Shown: positions 41,912 through 51,396, numbered from the stretch's first letter. The stretch: DNA of 64,000 bases from an uncultured Propionibacteriaceae bacterium (GCA_937926975.1 CALBCJ010000012.1:1-64000); one strand, 5' to 3'. Numbers and translations: made by a program. Notes: generated by a model not told the origin, from the sequence alone.

Positions 41912-43960
41912 CTACTCCTCCGTCGGCGCTCCCAGCCACAGGTAGACCAGGACCCCCTCCGGGAAGCCGGGCTGCAGCTCGAAGTCGGGACTGGCGCGGA
42001 CCAGGTCGGTGAACCGGTCGTAGTCCTCAGGCTTCATGAGCCCGTAGAAGCGGGCGTAGTTCCGCATCGCCGGGGTGAAGACCAGGTAGAGCGGGTTTCT
42101 CTGCGGTCCCAGGAAGTCTTTCAGCTGATCGAGGTCCTGCGGCTCGGAGAAGGTCATCTTCTCGAAGCCGGGGGTCCCGATCAAGGTGGCGTCGAAGTGC
42201 TGGTTCGGGTTGCGGGCAAACTCCCCGTACTCGGCGACCGAACGAGTTGGCGCCCCGGGAGCAGCGGAGAGCACGACCGACGGCGGGTGCAGCTGGGTCA
42301 GGACCGCTGCGGCGCCTCGCACCTCAGACGGGGCAACCTGCTGCACGGTCCAGGTGCCCATGGCCGCCTGAGCCCCCAGCAGGGTGTACGAGAGCAGCAG
42401 CGGCAGCACCAGCAGCCGCTCGATGCGGACGATCCGGGCTCTGGGGCCGGCGCCGTGGCGGACCGGGTTGAGAGCGTCCTCTACCTCGTCGGCCATGATC
42501 ACCGCAGCCCCGGCGATCGAGTAGAGAAAGACCCGGAAGATCGCCTCTCCGCCGTAGTTCTGGCCAGCGAGGATCGCGAACGAGGAGAAGGCCAGAAAGC
42601 CGCGCAGCAGCACTGGCTGGCGGCGGACTACCCGGCGCACCAGGACGAACAGTGCCGCCCCCCAGAGCACCACCGCGGTCACCCTGACGACCGTCTGGGC
42701 GAACTGCCGACCAGCCACCCCGACGGTGGCGATGTTGGAGTTGGCGTTGGTGAGTGACGGCGCCGACAGCAGCCCGTACGGGGCCACGATGTCCAGCCGG
42801 AGCGCGATGTAGGTGCCGACCAGCCCTGCCATGATGACCGCCATCGGCCACAGCCGACGGTTGCGCAGCAGGATCACCCCCCAGACGGCGACCAGGGCCC
42901 ACACGGGTGTCAGCTGGTGGGTGGGGACAACGGCGGCGTAGAGCGGCAGAGCCACCCACGCCTGCCAGCCCAGACCGGTGGTCAGCAGGGTGGCGATCAC
43001 CGCCAGGCTGACGACGAGGGCAATCGCCTGTGGCGAGTAGTAGTCCTGGCCGACCCAGTTCGCGATCTCGGCGATGAAGGCGGCCATCGCCGCGCCTCGG
43101 GGAGGTAGGCCGAAGCCCCGGGCCAGGGCCAGCACGACCAGTGCCTGCAGCAGGTGGAACCCCAGGGGGAACCAGCGAGCGACGGTCTCGGCGGGGACCA
43201 CCTGCAGGGTCTCCAGCCAGGCCATGGAGGCGAAGAACCCTGGCCAGTAGGAGTAGATGTCGAGATCGGTGTGGACGCGGCCGGTCTTCATCATCAGGTC
43301 GACGACACCGAGGTGGGAGTACGAGTAGAACGGAGTTGCCGACGGGCAGGCCAGGATCGGGGTGACCCGGAAGATGATGATCGTGGCCGACAGGGCCACC
43401 GCCATGGCGACTGGGTCACTGCGCACGGCCGCCAGGAAAAAGCTCACCACCGCCATGGCGAGGGCCACCCCCACCGCTGGCTGGGCGACGAGCAGCCCGT
43501 AGTCACCGACCGGTTCGCGGCTGGTGAGTGCCTGCCCGACCCCCCAGGTCGCCAGCGCCACCAGACTCACGAGAAGCGACACCCAGGCGCTCGGGCGTGG
43601 CGGCGTCCAGCGGGTCGCCCTGCGCCAGGTGGGGAAGCTGACCAGCGTTGCGATCATCGAGACCGCCAGAAGCACCCCGGTCAGCACCCAGGTGGTGGCG
43701 ACCGGGTGCCAGAACCGGGTCTGGATCGCCAGCGCCGCCCCCCCGCAGGCAGCGGACATCCCCACCGATGGCACCAGGGCCGCGGCCAGCGACGTGGGAA
43801 CCCGCGGCAGCCAGGCCACGGCCGCGCTGCCGGGACCGACCAGCACAGCCAGCAGCAGCACGAGGCCAGCCGCCGGGGACGGGATGACGGTCAGCGCCAG
43901 CAGTGCAGCGACCGCCGAGACCAGGGCCGCCAGGCTGAGCCGGAAAGTGCGAGCGGTCAC
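41912..43960 (-). CDS. Large multi-pass membrane protein of the polysaccharide locus (possible polymerase or GT-C enzyme)
   Basis: A 682-residue protein with a dozen or more hydrophobic helices in the first ~510 residues and a soluble C-terminal domain (~520-682). No motif I can name confidently. Topology and placement between a GT4 gene and a GT2 gene fit a Wzy-type polymerase, a GT-C transferase or a DUF6541-like protein. GTG start overlaps the stop of the GT4 gene (GTGA). Confidence 0.65.
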   Translation of the reverse strand: MTARTFRLSLAALVSAVAALLALTVIPSPAAGLVLLLAVLVGPGSAAVAWLPRVPTSLAAALVPSVGMSAACGGAALAIQTRFWHPVATTWVLTGVLLAVSMIATLVSFPTWRRATRWTPPRPSAWVSLLVSLVALATWGVGQALTSREPVGDYGLLVAQPAVGVALAMAVVSFFLAAVRSDPVAMAVALSATIIIFRVTPILACPSATPFYSYSHLGVVDLMMKTGRVHTDLDIYSYWPGFFASMAWLETLQVVPAETVARWFPLGFHLLQALVVLALARGFGLPPRGAAMAAFIAEIANWVGQDYYSPQAIALVVSLAVIATLLTTGLGWQAWVALPLYAAVVPTHQLTPVWALVAVWGVILLRNRRLWPMAVIMAGLVGTYIALRLDIVAPYGLLSAPSLTNANSNIATVGVAGRQFAQTVVRVTAVVLWGAALFVLVRRVVRRQPVLLRGFLAFSSFAILAGQNYGGEAIFRVFLYSIAGAAVIMADEVEDALNPVRHGAGPRARIVRIERLLVLPLLLSYTLLGAQAAMGTWTVQQVAPSEVRGAAAVLTQLHPPSVVLSAAPGAPTRSVAEYGEFARNPNQHFDATLIGTPGFEKMTFSEPQDLDQLKDFLGPQRNPLYLVFTPAMRNYARFYGLMKPEDYDRFTDLVRASPDFELQPGFPEGVLVYLWLGAPTEE

Positions 43961-45072
43961 GAACGATTCCTGGCCCGCCGCAGGGTCACTGCGACCCGGT
44001 CGGCCTGCTCGTCCAAGGTCCAGCGCTGCGCCACTCGGACCCCGTCCGCGCTCAGGGCGCGCCGCCGGCGGGGAGACGCCACCAGTGACCGGAGCGCCTC
44101 GGTGAGGGCGTCAATGTCCTGGCTCGGGACCATGAGGCCACCGCCGTGGCCGAGTACGGGGTCGATCCCGGACGCCTGGTACGCGACGACCGGGAGCCCG
44201 CAGCTGAGTGCCTCGGCGGGCGCCAGCCCGAAGCCCTCACTGCGCGAGGTGTGAACCAGCAGGTCTGCTGCCCGCAGGCAGGCCCCGAGGTCGCTGCGGT
44301 GCCCCGGGAACCCAACCCGGTCTGCCAGCAGCCGCTCGGCCTCGGCCCGCAGGCTGCTGCCCTGGGGAGAGTCCCAGTCGCCGAGCACGGCCACCTTGAC
44401 CTCGGGCAGCCGGCTGAGGGCCGCGAAGGCCTGGTCGGCCTGCTTGACCGGGTCGGGGCGGCAGACCAGGACCACGAGGACGTCGTCGGGCCCGGCGCCG
44501 AGCTCGGCGCGCAGCTGCGGGTCGGCTGGTCCGGGGTAGAACTGGGAGCCGTCCACGCCGTTGGGGATCACCACGGCCCGGTGCAGCCCGGCCGCGGCGT
44601 CGGGGCCGACCGCGATGGTCGTGGTGGCCAGGACAGAGGCCAGGGTCCGCAGGCGCTCGCCGATTCCCGGAAGTGGCAGGTCGTGGACGTACAGGACGCC
44701 GGGGATGCCGGTGGCTCGGCTGGCCGTGGCCACATCAAGGTGGGTCCAGTGGCTGTTGGCGAGGATGACGTCAGCCTTGACGTGGTGAGCCAGCCGGGCC
44801 ACCCTCACCATCTGCCCAGCGGTCAGCCGGGCACTGTTGAGGACCCGCAGCGGGCTCACCCGACCGTCGCTTCCCCGGATCGCGCGGTCGTACGGCATCG
44901 CGGTTGGCACAGCCTGCCAGCCGCCGTCACGCCAGGCCGTCGCCACGGCCGCCTTCGGGTGGGTCGCCAGGACGACCTCAATGCCCCGGTCGGCAAGGGG
45001 CTGGGCCAGTCGGAGCAGGACATGTTCGGCGCCCCCGATGTCGAGGGCGTCGTCGATCGCGAGCAATCGCAT
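43957..45072 (-). CDS. Family 4 glycosyltransferase
   Basis: A 371-residue GT-B retaining transferase. It starts MRLLAIDDALDIGGAEHVL, has VIPNGVDGSQFYPG at the domain hinge, and the nucleotide-sugar signature EGFGLAPAEALSCGLPVVA (EX7E, near 273-281). Upstream in-frame sequence shows no homology, so ATG 45072 is taken. First gene of the minus-strand operon; it is divergent from the GT2 gene at 45.2 kb, with 124 bp of shared promoter region. Confidence 0.9.
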   Translation of the reverse strand: MRLLAIDDALDIGGAEHVLLRLAQPLADRGIEVVLATHPKAAVATAWRDGGWQAVPTAMPYDRAIRGSDGRVSPLRVLNSARLTAGQMVRVARLAHHVKADVILANSHWTHLDVATASRATGIPGVLYVHDLPLPGIGERLRTLASVLATTTIAVGPDAAAGLHRAVVIPNGVDGSQFYPGPADPQLRAELGAGPDDVLVVLVCRPDPVKQADQAFAALSRLPEVKVAVLGDWDSPQGSSLRAEAERLLADRVGFPGHRSDLGACLRAADLLVHTSRSEGFGLAPAEALSCGLPVVAYQASGIDPVLGHGGGLMVPSQDIDALTEALRSLVASPRRRRALSADGVRVAQRWTLDEQADRVAVTLRRARNRS

Positions 45073-45196
45073 CCGCCGATTCTTCTCCTCAGGTGTGGGC
45101 ACGTCGGGTCGATCGCACCGTCTCCCACAGGATAGTGGTGCCGCGGCCTGTAGTAGAGTCGGCGAGGGGGCTACTCGGGGGAGGGGGCTTTCAGCA

Positions 45197-46042
45197 GTGC
45201 CTGCTGTGTCCGTGTGTGTGCCTGTGTACAACGGGGCTCGATACTTGCGAGCCACCTTGGCGTCCGTGCTGGACCAGGACTATGACGACTACGAAGTCGT
45301 CGTGCTTGACAATGCGTCGACCGACGGGACGCCAGTGATTCTGGCGGACCTGGACGATCCGCGGGTGCGGGTGGTCCGCAACGACCGTCTGCTGTCGCTG
45401 CCGGACAACTGGCGCCGGGTCTGTGAGCTGGCCCAGGGCCGGTACCTGAAGGTGGTCTGCGCCGACGACTTGGTCTCCCAGAACTGCCTGCGCAGCCAGG
45501 CGGAGGTTCTGGATGCCAGTCCGGGCATCTCGCTGGTGGCCTCGCGCCGCGACGTCGTCGACGCGCAGGGGCGTCCGCTGGCGCAGGGCAAGGGGCTGCG
45601 GTTCCTGCTGGGGCGTCACCCGGGCCGTGACGTCGCCCGGCTTGCAGCGCTGCTGGGGATCAACCCGATCGGCGAGTCAGCCGGGGTGATGTTCCGGGCC
45701 CAGGACTACCACGACCTCGGGGGCTGGGACGGCTCGCTGGTCTACCCGATGGACCTTGACATGTGGCTGCGGCTGCTGACCCGCGGTGACCTGTACGGGC
45801 AGAGCGAGTGCCTGGCCGCGTACCGGGTGAGCTCGGTGTCGGTGACCAGCTCGTTTTCCGACCGGCAGTACGCCGAGCAGCAGGAGTTCATGCTGCGCGT
45901 TGCTGGTGACAAGCAGTGGCGTCTGCCGGCGGGGTTCCGGCAGCTGGCCCGGGTCTCAGCGCCGTGTGCCCTGTGGACGTGGTCACTGCGCCACAAGATG
46001 GAGGCCGCTCGGCAGTCGGCCGTCGTGCGACGACCCCGGTGA
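45197..46042 (+). CDS. Family 2 glycosyltransferase
   Basis: A 281-residue GT-A transferase starting SVCVPVYNGARYLRATLASV, with VVVLDNASTDGT and VCADDLVSQNCL (DD in place of DXD) and MDLDMWLRLL. GTG 45197 has a GGGGGAGGGGG ribosome site about 11 bp upstream. Its stop overlaps the start of the GH16 gene (GTGA), tying polysaccharide synthesis and a GH16 enzyme into one transcript. Confidence 0.88.
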   Translation: MPAVSVCVPVYNGARYLRATLASVLDQDYDDYEVVVLDNASTDGTPVILADLDDPRVRVVRNDRLLSLPDNWRRVCELAQGRYLKVVCADDLVSQNCLRSQAEVLDASPGISLVASRRDVVDAQGRPLAQGKGLRFLLGRHPGRDVARLAALLGINPIGESAGVMFRAQDYHDLGGWDGSLVYPMDLDMWLRLLTRGDLYGQSECLAAYRVSSVSVTSSFSDRQYAEQQEFMLRVAGDKQWRLPAGFRQLARVSAPCALWTWSLRHKMEAARQSAVVRRPR

Positions 46043-46827
46043 GGCGCCGGGCCCTGGTGGTTGGCGGCCTTGGAGCGGCGGCGGCTCTGGCGGTCGGCTC
46101 GTCGTTCGTTGACCCGCGTCCGAGCCCAGCCCAGATTGTGAATGAGGGCTGGCGGCTGGTCTGGAACGAGGAGTTTCAGCACGACCTGAGCCCCAGGGTG
46201 TGGGTCCGGGCGCGCGGCGCCCCGGACAGCCCCTACCGAGCACCGTTCAACCCAGACCTTGACGCCTCGTCGTTTGACCCGACCTACACCGAGGTCCGCG
46301 ACGGCCGGCTGCGGATCCGCTGGGACGCCACGCCGAGTGAGGTCGACGGCGAGCGCTACCCGTACACAACCGGGATCGCCACTACTGCGGCCGGCTTCTC
46401 GTTTCAGCACGGCCTGTGCGAGTTCCGGGTCTGGGTGCCGAGCGAGCCGGGGATCTCGCCCGCGGTCTGGATGCTGCCGGTCCCCATCGACACCTGGCCA
46501 CCGGAGATCGACATCGCCGAGTGGACCTGGGCCGGGGGAGGCCTCCAGGCACACCTGAACGTGCACTGGGCACCAGGGCCCCGGGGGCAGATCGCGGACT
46601 TCCCCGCGTACGCGAGCCGCGTCGGGAACAGCTGGCACACGTACTGCCTGCAGTGGGAGCCGGATCTGGTCCGGGTCTTCTTCGACGGGCAGCTGGCCTA
46701 CGAGTACACCGGGCCCGGGATCCCGCAGCAGCCGATGTACCCGGTGCTCTCGGGCGGGGTGCTGCGTGGCGAGACTCCTCGCCCCGGAGCGATGCTGGTC
46801 GACTACATCCGGGTCTGGCAGCGCTGA
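46039..46827 (+). CDS. Secreted GH16-family glycoside hydrolase, compact form
   Basis: A 262-residue protein with an arginine-rich signal (MRRRALVVGGLGAAAALAVG, perhaps Tat-type) followed almost directly by the GH16 domain; it lacks the long linkers of the two paralogues at 36-38 kb. Catalytic residues E156-I-D158-I-A-E161 are intact, and it ends in MLVDYIRVWQ. Translation is coupled to the GT2 gene. It is convergent with the response regulator gene, 4 bp apart. Confidence 0.88.
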   Translation: MRRRALVVGGLGAAAALAVGSSFVDPRPSPAQIVNEGWRLVWNEEFQHDLSPRVWVRARGAPDSPYRAPFNPDLDASSFDPTYTEVRDGRLRIRWDATPSEVDGERYPYTTGIATTAAGFSFQHGLCEFRVWVPSEPGISPAVWMLPVPIDTWPPEIDIAEWTWAGGGLQAHLNVHWAPGPRGQIADFPAYASRVGNSWHTYCLQWEPDLVRVFFDGQLAYEYTGPGIPQQPMYPVLSGGVLRGETPRPGAMLVDYIRVWQR

Positions 46828-46831
46828 GCGC

Positions 46832-47485
46832 TCAGGGGGTCACCAGACCACTGCGGTAGGCGTGGATCACGAGCTGGACCCGGTCCCGGGCACCGAGCTT
46901 GGCCAGCAGGTGGGCGATGTGGGTCTTGAGAGTGCCAGGGCTGATGTACAGGGTCTGGCGGATCTCGTCGTTGGTCAGTCCCTGGCCGACCAGCTGCAGC
47001 ACCTCCACCTCTCGAGGGGTGAGAGCGGACAGCAGCCCCGGTGCGGTGGGCCGGCCCACGACCGCGCGGCTGATGACCCGGCTCAAGACGGCGGGGGAGA
47101 GCGTCGGCTGACCTGCGGCGATGGTCTGGACAGCAGCGATCAGGGCTTCCGGCTCGGCGTCCTTGAGGAGGAAGCCGCAGGCCCCCGCGCTGAGGGCACC
47201 GAAGACGTAGTCGTCGAGCTCGAACATCGTCAGCACGCAGATCCGGACCCGGCTCAGCTGAGGGTCGCTGACGATCTGCCGGGTGGCGGTGATCCCGTCG
47301 CAGCGCGGCATCCGGACATCCATCAGCACCAGGTCGGGGCGGTGGTGCCGGGCCGCCGCCACCGCCTCGAAGCCGTCACCGGCCTCAGCCACCACGGTGA
47401 TCCCAGCCTCGGCGTCGAGCATCAGCCGCAGGCTGTGGCGCAGCAGCGGCTGGTCGTCGGCGACGACCACAGTGGTCTCAGGCAT
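46832..47485 (-). CDS. NarL/LuxR-family response regulator
   Basis: A 217-residue two-component regulator: receiver domain with phospho-acceptor D56 (VLMDVRMP) and conserved acidic pair AD10-D11, linker, and a LuxR-type helix-turn-helix (LTPREVEVLQLVGQGLTNDEI). ATG 47485 lies inside the end of the kinase gene, an 8-bp overlap. It presumably controls the ABC exporter encoded divergently beyond the kinase. Confidence 0.93.
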   Translation of the reverse strand: MPETTVVVADDQPLLRHSLRLMLDAEAGITVVAEAGDGFEAVAAARHHRPDLVLMDVRMPRCDGITATRQIVSDPQLSRVRICVLTMFELDDYVFGALSAGACGFLLKDAEPEALIAAVQTIAAGQPTLSPAVLSRVISRAVVGRPTAPGLLSALTPREVEVLQLVGQGLTNDEIRQTLYISPGTLKTHIAHLLAKLGARDRVQLVIHAYRSGLVTP

Positions 47486-48326
47486 GCGGAGCCGGGTCCC
47501 AGAGCTGAGCACAGGTCCGGTAGCCGAGGCCTTGAGGGCCGTGGTCAAGCCGACCGGACTGGCTGCGGACCCGGCTGGCCAGCAGGGCCAGCCCGTGCCC
47601 AGAACCCGGCCGCGGGGCCCAGCCAGAGGCCGGGCCGGCATCAGCCACCAGCACCGTGAGCAGGTCGCCGGCGCGCTCCAGCCGTACCTCGACCCGGGTC
47701 GGGCCGGCATACCGGGTGGTGTTGGCTAGGGCCTCCCGCACCACGTGGTACGCGGTCAGAGCGACCCCGGGGCGGTAGACCGTGCTGTCCAGCCCGCTGG
47801 TCTCCACCTGCAGTCCCTGCCGACGGGCCTGCTCGACCAGCTCCGGAAGGTCCTGGAGGCTCGGGGCAGGCGCGGTGGGGGCCGGGGCGGAGCCGTCTGA
47901 GAGGACGCTCAGCAGCCGGCGCAGCTCCTCGGTGGCGGTACGGCTGATCTCAACCACGTCGGCCAGGGCTGCCAGCGCCGCGCCGGGATCCCGCTGCCCC
48001 AGCCGGTGACCGGTGCTGGCACGGACGGTCACCGCCCCCAGACCGTGGGAGATGATGTCGTGCAGCTCGCGGGCAATCGTGATCCGGTCTGACAGCACCG
48101 CGTCCCTGGCGGCGGCGGCCGCCAGGGCCTGCTCGTACCGGGCCCGGTCCCGACCACCGCGGCGGGCCAGCCCGACCGCCAGAGCGCCCAGGGCGAGCAC
48201 CAGCGGCGCCGACACCAGCAGGGTGCTCGACTCCGAGCTGCTCCCCATCGGCACCAGAGCGGCGGCGGTGAAGCTGACCCCAAGCCAGAGCCACGGGCGC
48301 CAGGAGCGGGTGAGTGAGGCAGTCAC
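47478..48326 (-). CDS. NarL-type sensor histidine kinase
   Basis: A 282-residue kinase with two membrane helices (about 11-28 and 35-54) and almost no extracytoplasmic domain, suggesting sensing within or at the membrane. The HisKA_3 motif ARELHDIISHGLG carries H89, and the ATPase domain has REALANTTRYAG, VADAGPA and GSGHGLALLASRV. GTG start. It is divergent from the ABC ATPase gene, a layout common for lipid- or peptide-sensing systems. Confidence 0.92.
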   Translation of the reverse strand: MTASLTRSWRPWLWLGVSFTAAALVPMGSSSESSTLLVSAPLVLALGALAVGLARRGGRDRARYEQALAAAAARDAVLSDRITIARELHDIISHGLGAVTVRASTGHRLGQRDPGAALAALADVVEISRTATEELRRLLSVLSDGSAPAPTAPAPSLQDLPELVEQARRQGLQVETSGLDSTVYRPGVALTAYHVVREALANTTRYAGPTRVEVRLERAGDLLTVLVADAGPASGWAPRPGSGHGLALLASRVRSQSGRLDHGPQGLGYRTCAQLWDPAPHA

Positions 48327-48424
48327 ACCGCGATTCTAGGAAGCCCGGGCTGACCCGGGATCGGCTCTCGGGCCGAGGCCGCAGGGCCGATGTCCGCCAG
48401 CGGCGCGGCGGGCAGGCTGGCGGC

Positions 48425-49129
48425 ATGATCACCTTCGACACCATCACCCGGGTCCGGGGGCAGCGCACCATCCTGGACCGGGTCAGCTTCGTTGCAGAGC
48501 CGGGGCGGGTCACCGGCTTCGTCGGACCGAACGGGGCCGGAAAGTCCTCCAGCCTGCGGATCCTGCTGGGTCTCGACCGGCCGACGTCGGGCTCCGCCCT
48601 CGTCGTGGGGCGCCACTACCGCAGCCTGCGCCGACCGCTGACCCAGGTCGGGGCGTGCCTGGGAGGGGCCGGGGCTCACCCGGCCCGACGGGCCGTCGAC
48701 CACCTGCGCTGGGTCGCGGCCAGCAACGGGATCGGGCGGCGGCGGGTCTTCGAGGTGCTGCAGCAGGTGGGCCTGGCCGAGGATGCCCGGCGCCGGGTGC
48801 GGACCTTCTCGCTGGGGATGGCGCAGCGGCTGGGGATCGCCGCCGCCCTGCTGGGGGAGCCGGAGGTGCTGGTCCTCGACGAGCCCACCAACGGTCTGGA
48901 CCCGGGTGGGATCTGCTGGGTACGTGACCTGGTCCGCAGCCAGGCCCGGGCCGGCGGGACGGTCCTGCTGTCGAGCCATGTCATGGGGGAGCTGGCCGAG
49001 GTCGTGGACGACGTGGTGGTGATCGCGGGCGGCACGGTCCGGGCGGCAGGGAGCCTGGAGCAGGTGACAGCGGGCTTCGACAGTCTCGAGGCTGCGTTCT
49101 TCACCCTGACCGAGGCAGGTCCTCGGTGA
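48425..49129 (+). CDS. ABC transporter ATP-binding protein
   Basis: A 234-residue ATPase: Walker A GPNGAGKSS (34-42), signature FSLGMAQRLGIA, Walker B VLVLDEPTNGLDP, H-loop LLSSHVMGELAEV. The FSLGM signature is typical of drug or lantibiotic exporters. ATG 48425; longer frames overlap the kinase promoter. Stop overlaps the first permease start. Confidence 0.93.
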   Translation: MITFDTITRVRGQRTILDRVSFVAEPGRVTGFVGPNGAGKSSSLRILLGLDRPTSGSALVVGRHYRSLRRPLTQVGACLGGAGAHPARRAVDHLRWVAASNGIGRRRVFEVLQQVGLAEDARRRVRTFSLGMAQRLGIAAALLGEPEVLVLDEPTNGLDPGGICWVRDLVRSQARAGGTVLLSSHVMGELAEVVDDVVVIAGGTVRAAGSLEQVTAGFDSLEAAFFTLTEAGPR

Positions 49130-49863
49130 GGTCGCTGGCCGCGGAGGTGAGCAAGCTGGCCAGTCTCCGCTCGACCTGGGTGATGGCCCTGTGCGCGATG
49201 GTGGTGCCGGCGCTGGTGTCATGGCTGAACGCCTCAGCGCTGCGCCGCGACCTGGCCCGGGGGGAGCAGGTCAGTGGGGCAGGCCTGAGCGAGCTGCTGC
49301 TGGCCGCAGCGGCAGCCGCAGCCGTCGGGGTGCTGATGGCCAGTACCGAGTACCGCTCGGTGCCCGAGGAGCTCGGCGGCGGGCGGCAGTCTGTGACCTC
49401 CGCGCTCGCGGTCCCCAGCCGGCTGCAGACCCAGCTCGCCAAGACCGTCGTCGCCGTCGGGGCGCTGACCGCGGTGGCATCGGTGGCGACGTACGGCTCC
49501 CTGCGGGTCACGCACCAGGCCCTCGGGCCGTACGCGCCGGAGGCGGTCGGGTGGGGTACTGGGCCGTGGGGCGTCGGGTATGTCGTGCTGACCGGTCTGC
49601 TGGGTCTGGTCGTGACGATGGTGCTGCGCAACGGCCTGGTCCCGCTGGTGTACCTGGTGACGAGCTCGACCGTGGTCTCTCCGGGCTACCTGCTGACCAG
49701 GCTCGGGCGGTGGGCCTGGTACCTGCCCGACACCTCAGCGATGAACCTGCTGGGTGGTTTCCCCGAGGCGCCGAGCAGGTGGGTGTCGACCCTGGTGGGC
49801 CTGGGCTGGATCGGCCTGCTCTGGGTTGTGGCGGCGGTGCTGGAGAGCCGGAGACCGGCATGA
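49126..49863 (+). CDS. ABC-2 type transporter permease
   Basis: A 245-residue protein with about six hydrophobic segments and the N-terminal AEVSKLASLRSTWVMALCAM pattern of ABC-2 permeases (a cytoplasmic amphipathic start followed by helix 1). GTG start overlapping the ATPase stop. It probably pairs with the ATPase and the next permease to export a peptide or lipid-like compound. Confidence 0.85.
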   Translation: MRSLAAEVSKLASLRSTWVMALCAMVVPALVSWLNASALRRDLARGEQVSGAGLSELLLAAAAAAAVGVLMASTEYRSVPEELGGGRQSVTSALAVPSRLQTQLAKTVVAVGALTAVASVATYGSLRVTHQALGPYAPEAVGWGTGPWGVGYVVLTGLLGLVVTMVLRNGLVPLVYLVTSSTVVSPGYLLTRLGRWAWYLPDTSAMNLLGGFPEAPSRWVSTLVGLGWIGLLWVVAAVLESRRPA

Positions 49864-50516
49864 GGTGGCTGCGGGCGGAAGCCCTCAAGCTGGTCACACT
49901 GCCGGTCGTGTGGCTGGTGGTGGCCGCGGCGGTGGGGCTGGCAGCCGGCCTGGCCTGGGCCGTGGAGCGGTCCTACCCGCAGCCAGGTGGCGCCGACCTG
50001 CTGACGATGACGCTGCGGACTGCCCAGGCCGGTCCGGTCGTCGTGGGCGCGGTCCTGGCCGGGCACGAGCACCAGGGCCGCCAGTTGCGCACTACGGCAG
50101 TGGCGGCCCCGCAGCGGGGCCGGTGGATGCTGGCTCGCTGGGTCACGTACCTGATCTGGCTGCTTCTGGTCTCGGCGCTCGCCCTGGGGGCGGCCGCCGC
50201 GGTGCTGGGGCTGCCGGGCAGCGAGCTGGCCCGCCGCGGCTGGAGCCTGGCCTACCTGGTCGCAGTCGGGCTGCTGGGCGGGCTGCTGGCCGACCTGGCC
50301 CGGGCGGCGGTCGTCGGCGCGGGCGGGCTCCTGGGGCTGGTCTGGCTGGCTCCCGTGGTGCTGCGCTGGCTCGGTCCGGGGCTGCGGCGACTGCTGCCGG
50401 ACGAGGCAGGCGAGAACCTGCTCGCAGGTCGCTGGGCCGAGCACCCGGCACCGCTGGCCTGGTGGCTGGTGGCCGTGCTGGCCGGCGCCTGGTGGTGCTG
50501 GTGGCGGGAGGCTTAG
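49860..50516 (+). CDS. Second ABC-2 type transporter permease
   Basis: A 218-residue, Trp- and Leu-rich membrane protein beginning RWLRAEALKLVTLPVVWLVV, the same architecture as the preceding permease, with about six helices. ATG overlaps the previous stop (ATGA). It is the last gene of the exporter unit and convergent with the GntR regulator, 22 bp apart. Confidence 0.82.
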   Translation: MRWLRAEALKLVTLPVVWLVVAAAVGLAAGLAWAVERSYPQPGGADLLTMTLRTAQAGPVVVGAVLAGHEHQGRQLRTTAVAAPQRGRWMLARWVTYLIWLLLVSALALGAAAAVLGLPGSELARRGWSLAYLVAVGLLGGLLADLARAAVVGAGGLLGLVWLAPVVLRWLGPGLRRLLPDEAGENLLAGRWAEHPAPLAWWLVAVLAGAWWCWWREA

Positions 50517-50538
50517 GCACTGCTGGGCAGCAGCTGGC

Positions 50539-51303
50539 CTACTCCAGGGGGAGGTCGGGACGAGCCTGGAGCATGGAGTAGGCGTTGCGGATATGGCTCT
50601 TGGCCCGCTGTGCGGCCAGGTCCTCATCGCCGGCGCGGATGGCCTGGTAGATCCCGGTGTGCTCGGTGACCAGCACCTGCCGCAGCCGCGGCCAGTCTCC
50701 GACGGCGTCCTCGGCGGCTCGGATCGGGACCTGCAGGACCTGCCGGATAGCCGCGGTCAGCTCCCTGGTCAGCCGGTTCCCGCCAGCCTCGGCCAGCGTC
50801 ACGTGGAAGTCGGTGTCGAGGCTGTTGAAGCGGTCCCGGTCGTGGATCCCGGCCATCTGGTCCAGCAGTGCCGCGGCCCTGGACAGGGCCTCAGGGTGGC
50901 GGTGCCGGGCGGCCGCGGCGCAAGCCGCCCCCTCGAGCGCGATACGGGTCTCGGTGAGGTCGGCGAAGGAGAGGCCGTCGAGGGCGAGCTGGAGCCGCAG
51001 GATCCGGCCCAGAACACTGCTGGGGGTGCTCTGGATCCGGGTCCCGTGGCCGCGGCCGAGCTGGGTGACGATGATGCCCTGGGCCTGCAGGGCCCGGATG
51101 GCCTCGCGTACCGCCCCTCGGGACACACCGAGCTGGAGCGCCAGGTCGCGCTCCGGCGGGAGCTGGCTCCCGTTGCTCAGACGGCCGGCCAGGATCTGGG
51201 CGTCGAGGTAGCCCAGCGCGACCTCGAAGCCGCGGTGCTGGTTGTCTCGCTGGTCGGGCGAGGCGTCATCGCCAGGCCTTGTCACAGATGGTTCAGCGGT
51301 CAT
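50539..51303 (-). CDS. lutR: GntR/FadR-family lactate regulator (LldR/LutR-like)
   Basis: A 254-residue repressor: N-terminal winged helix (~25-90) with LPPERDLALQLGVSRGAVREAIRALQAQG and a C-terminal all-helical FCD domain (~105-235) with D-FH-LAEAGGN and H-Y-AI ligand/metal residues. It is divergent from lctP, 197 bp away, with a matching operator at that promoter, so it probably releases the lactate genes when L-lactate is present. The start at 51303 excludes a 37-residue extension without homology. Confidence 0.88.
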   Translation of the reverse strand: MTAEPSVTRPGDDASPDQRDNQHRGFEVALGYLDAQILAGRLSNGSQLPPERDLALQLGVSRGAVREAIRALQAQGIIVTQLGRGHGTRIQSTPSSVLGRILRLQLALDGLSFADLTETRIALEGAACAAAARHRHPEALSRAAALLDQMAGIHDRDRFNSLDTDFHVTLAEAGGNRLTRELTAAIRQVLQVPIRAAEDAVGDWPRLRQVLVTEHTGIYQAIRAGDEDLAAQRAKSHIRNAYSMLQARPDLPLE

Positions 51304-51396
51304 GGTCTCCGTCCCGAGGTCGTCCCCATTCTGAGTCTGTGGGGGCCCTCCGCTGCGGCTGATTACGCGCACCTTTCCTTGCGTATATCGAGTCCC

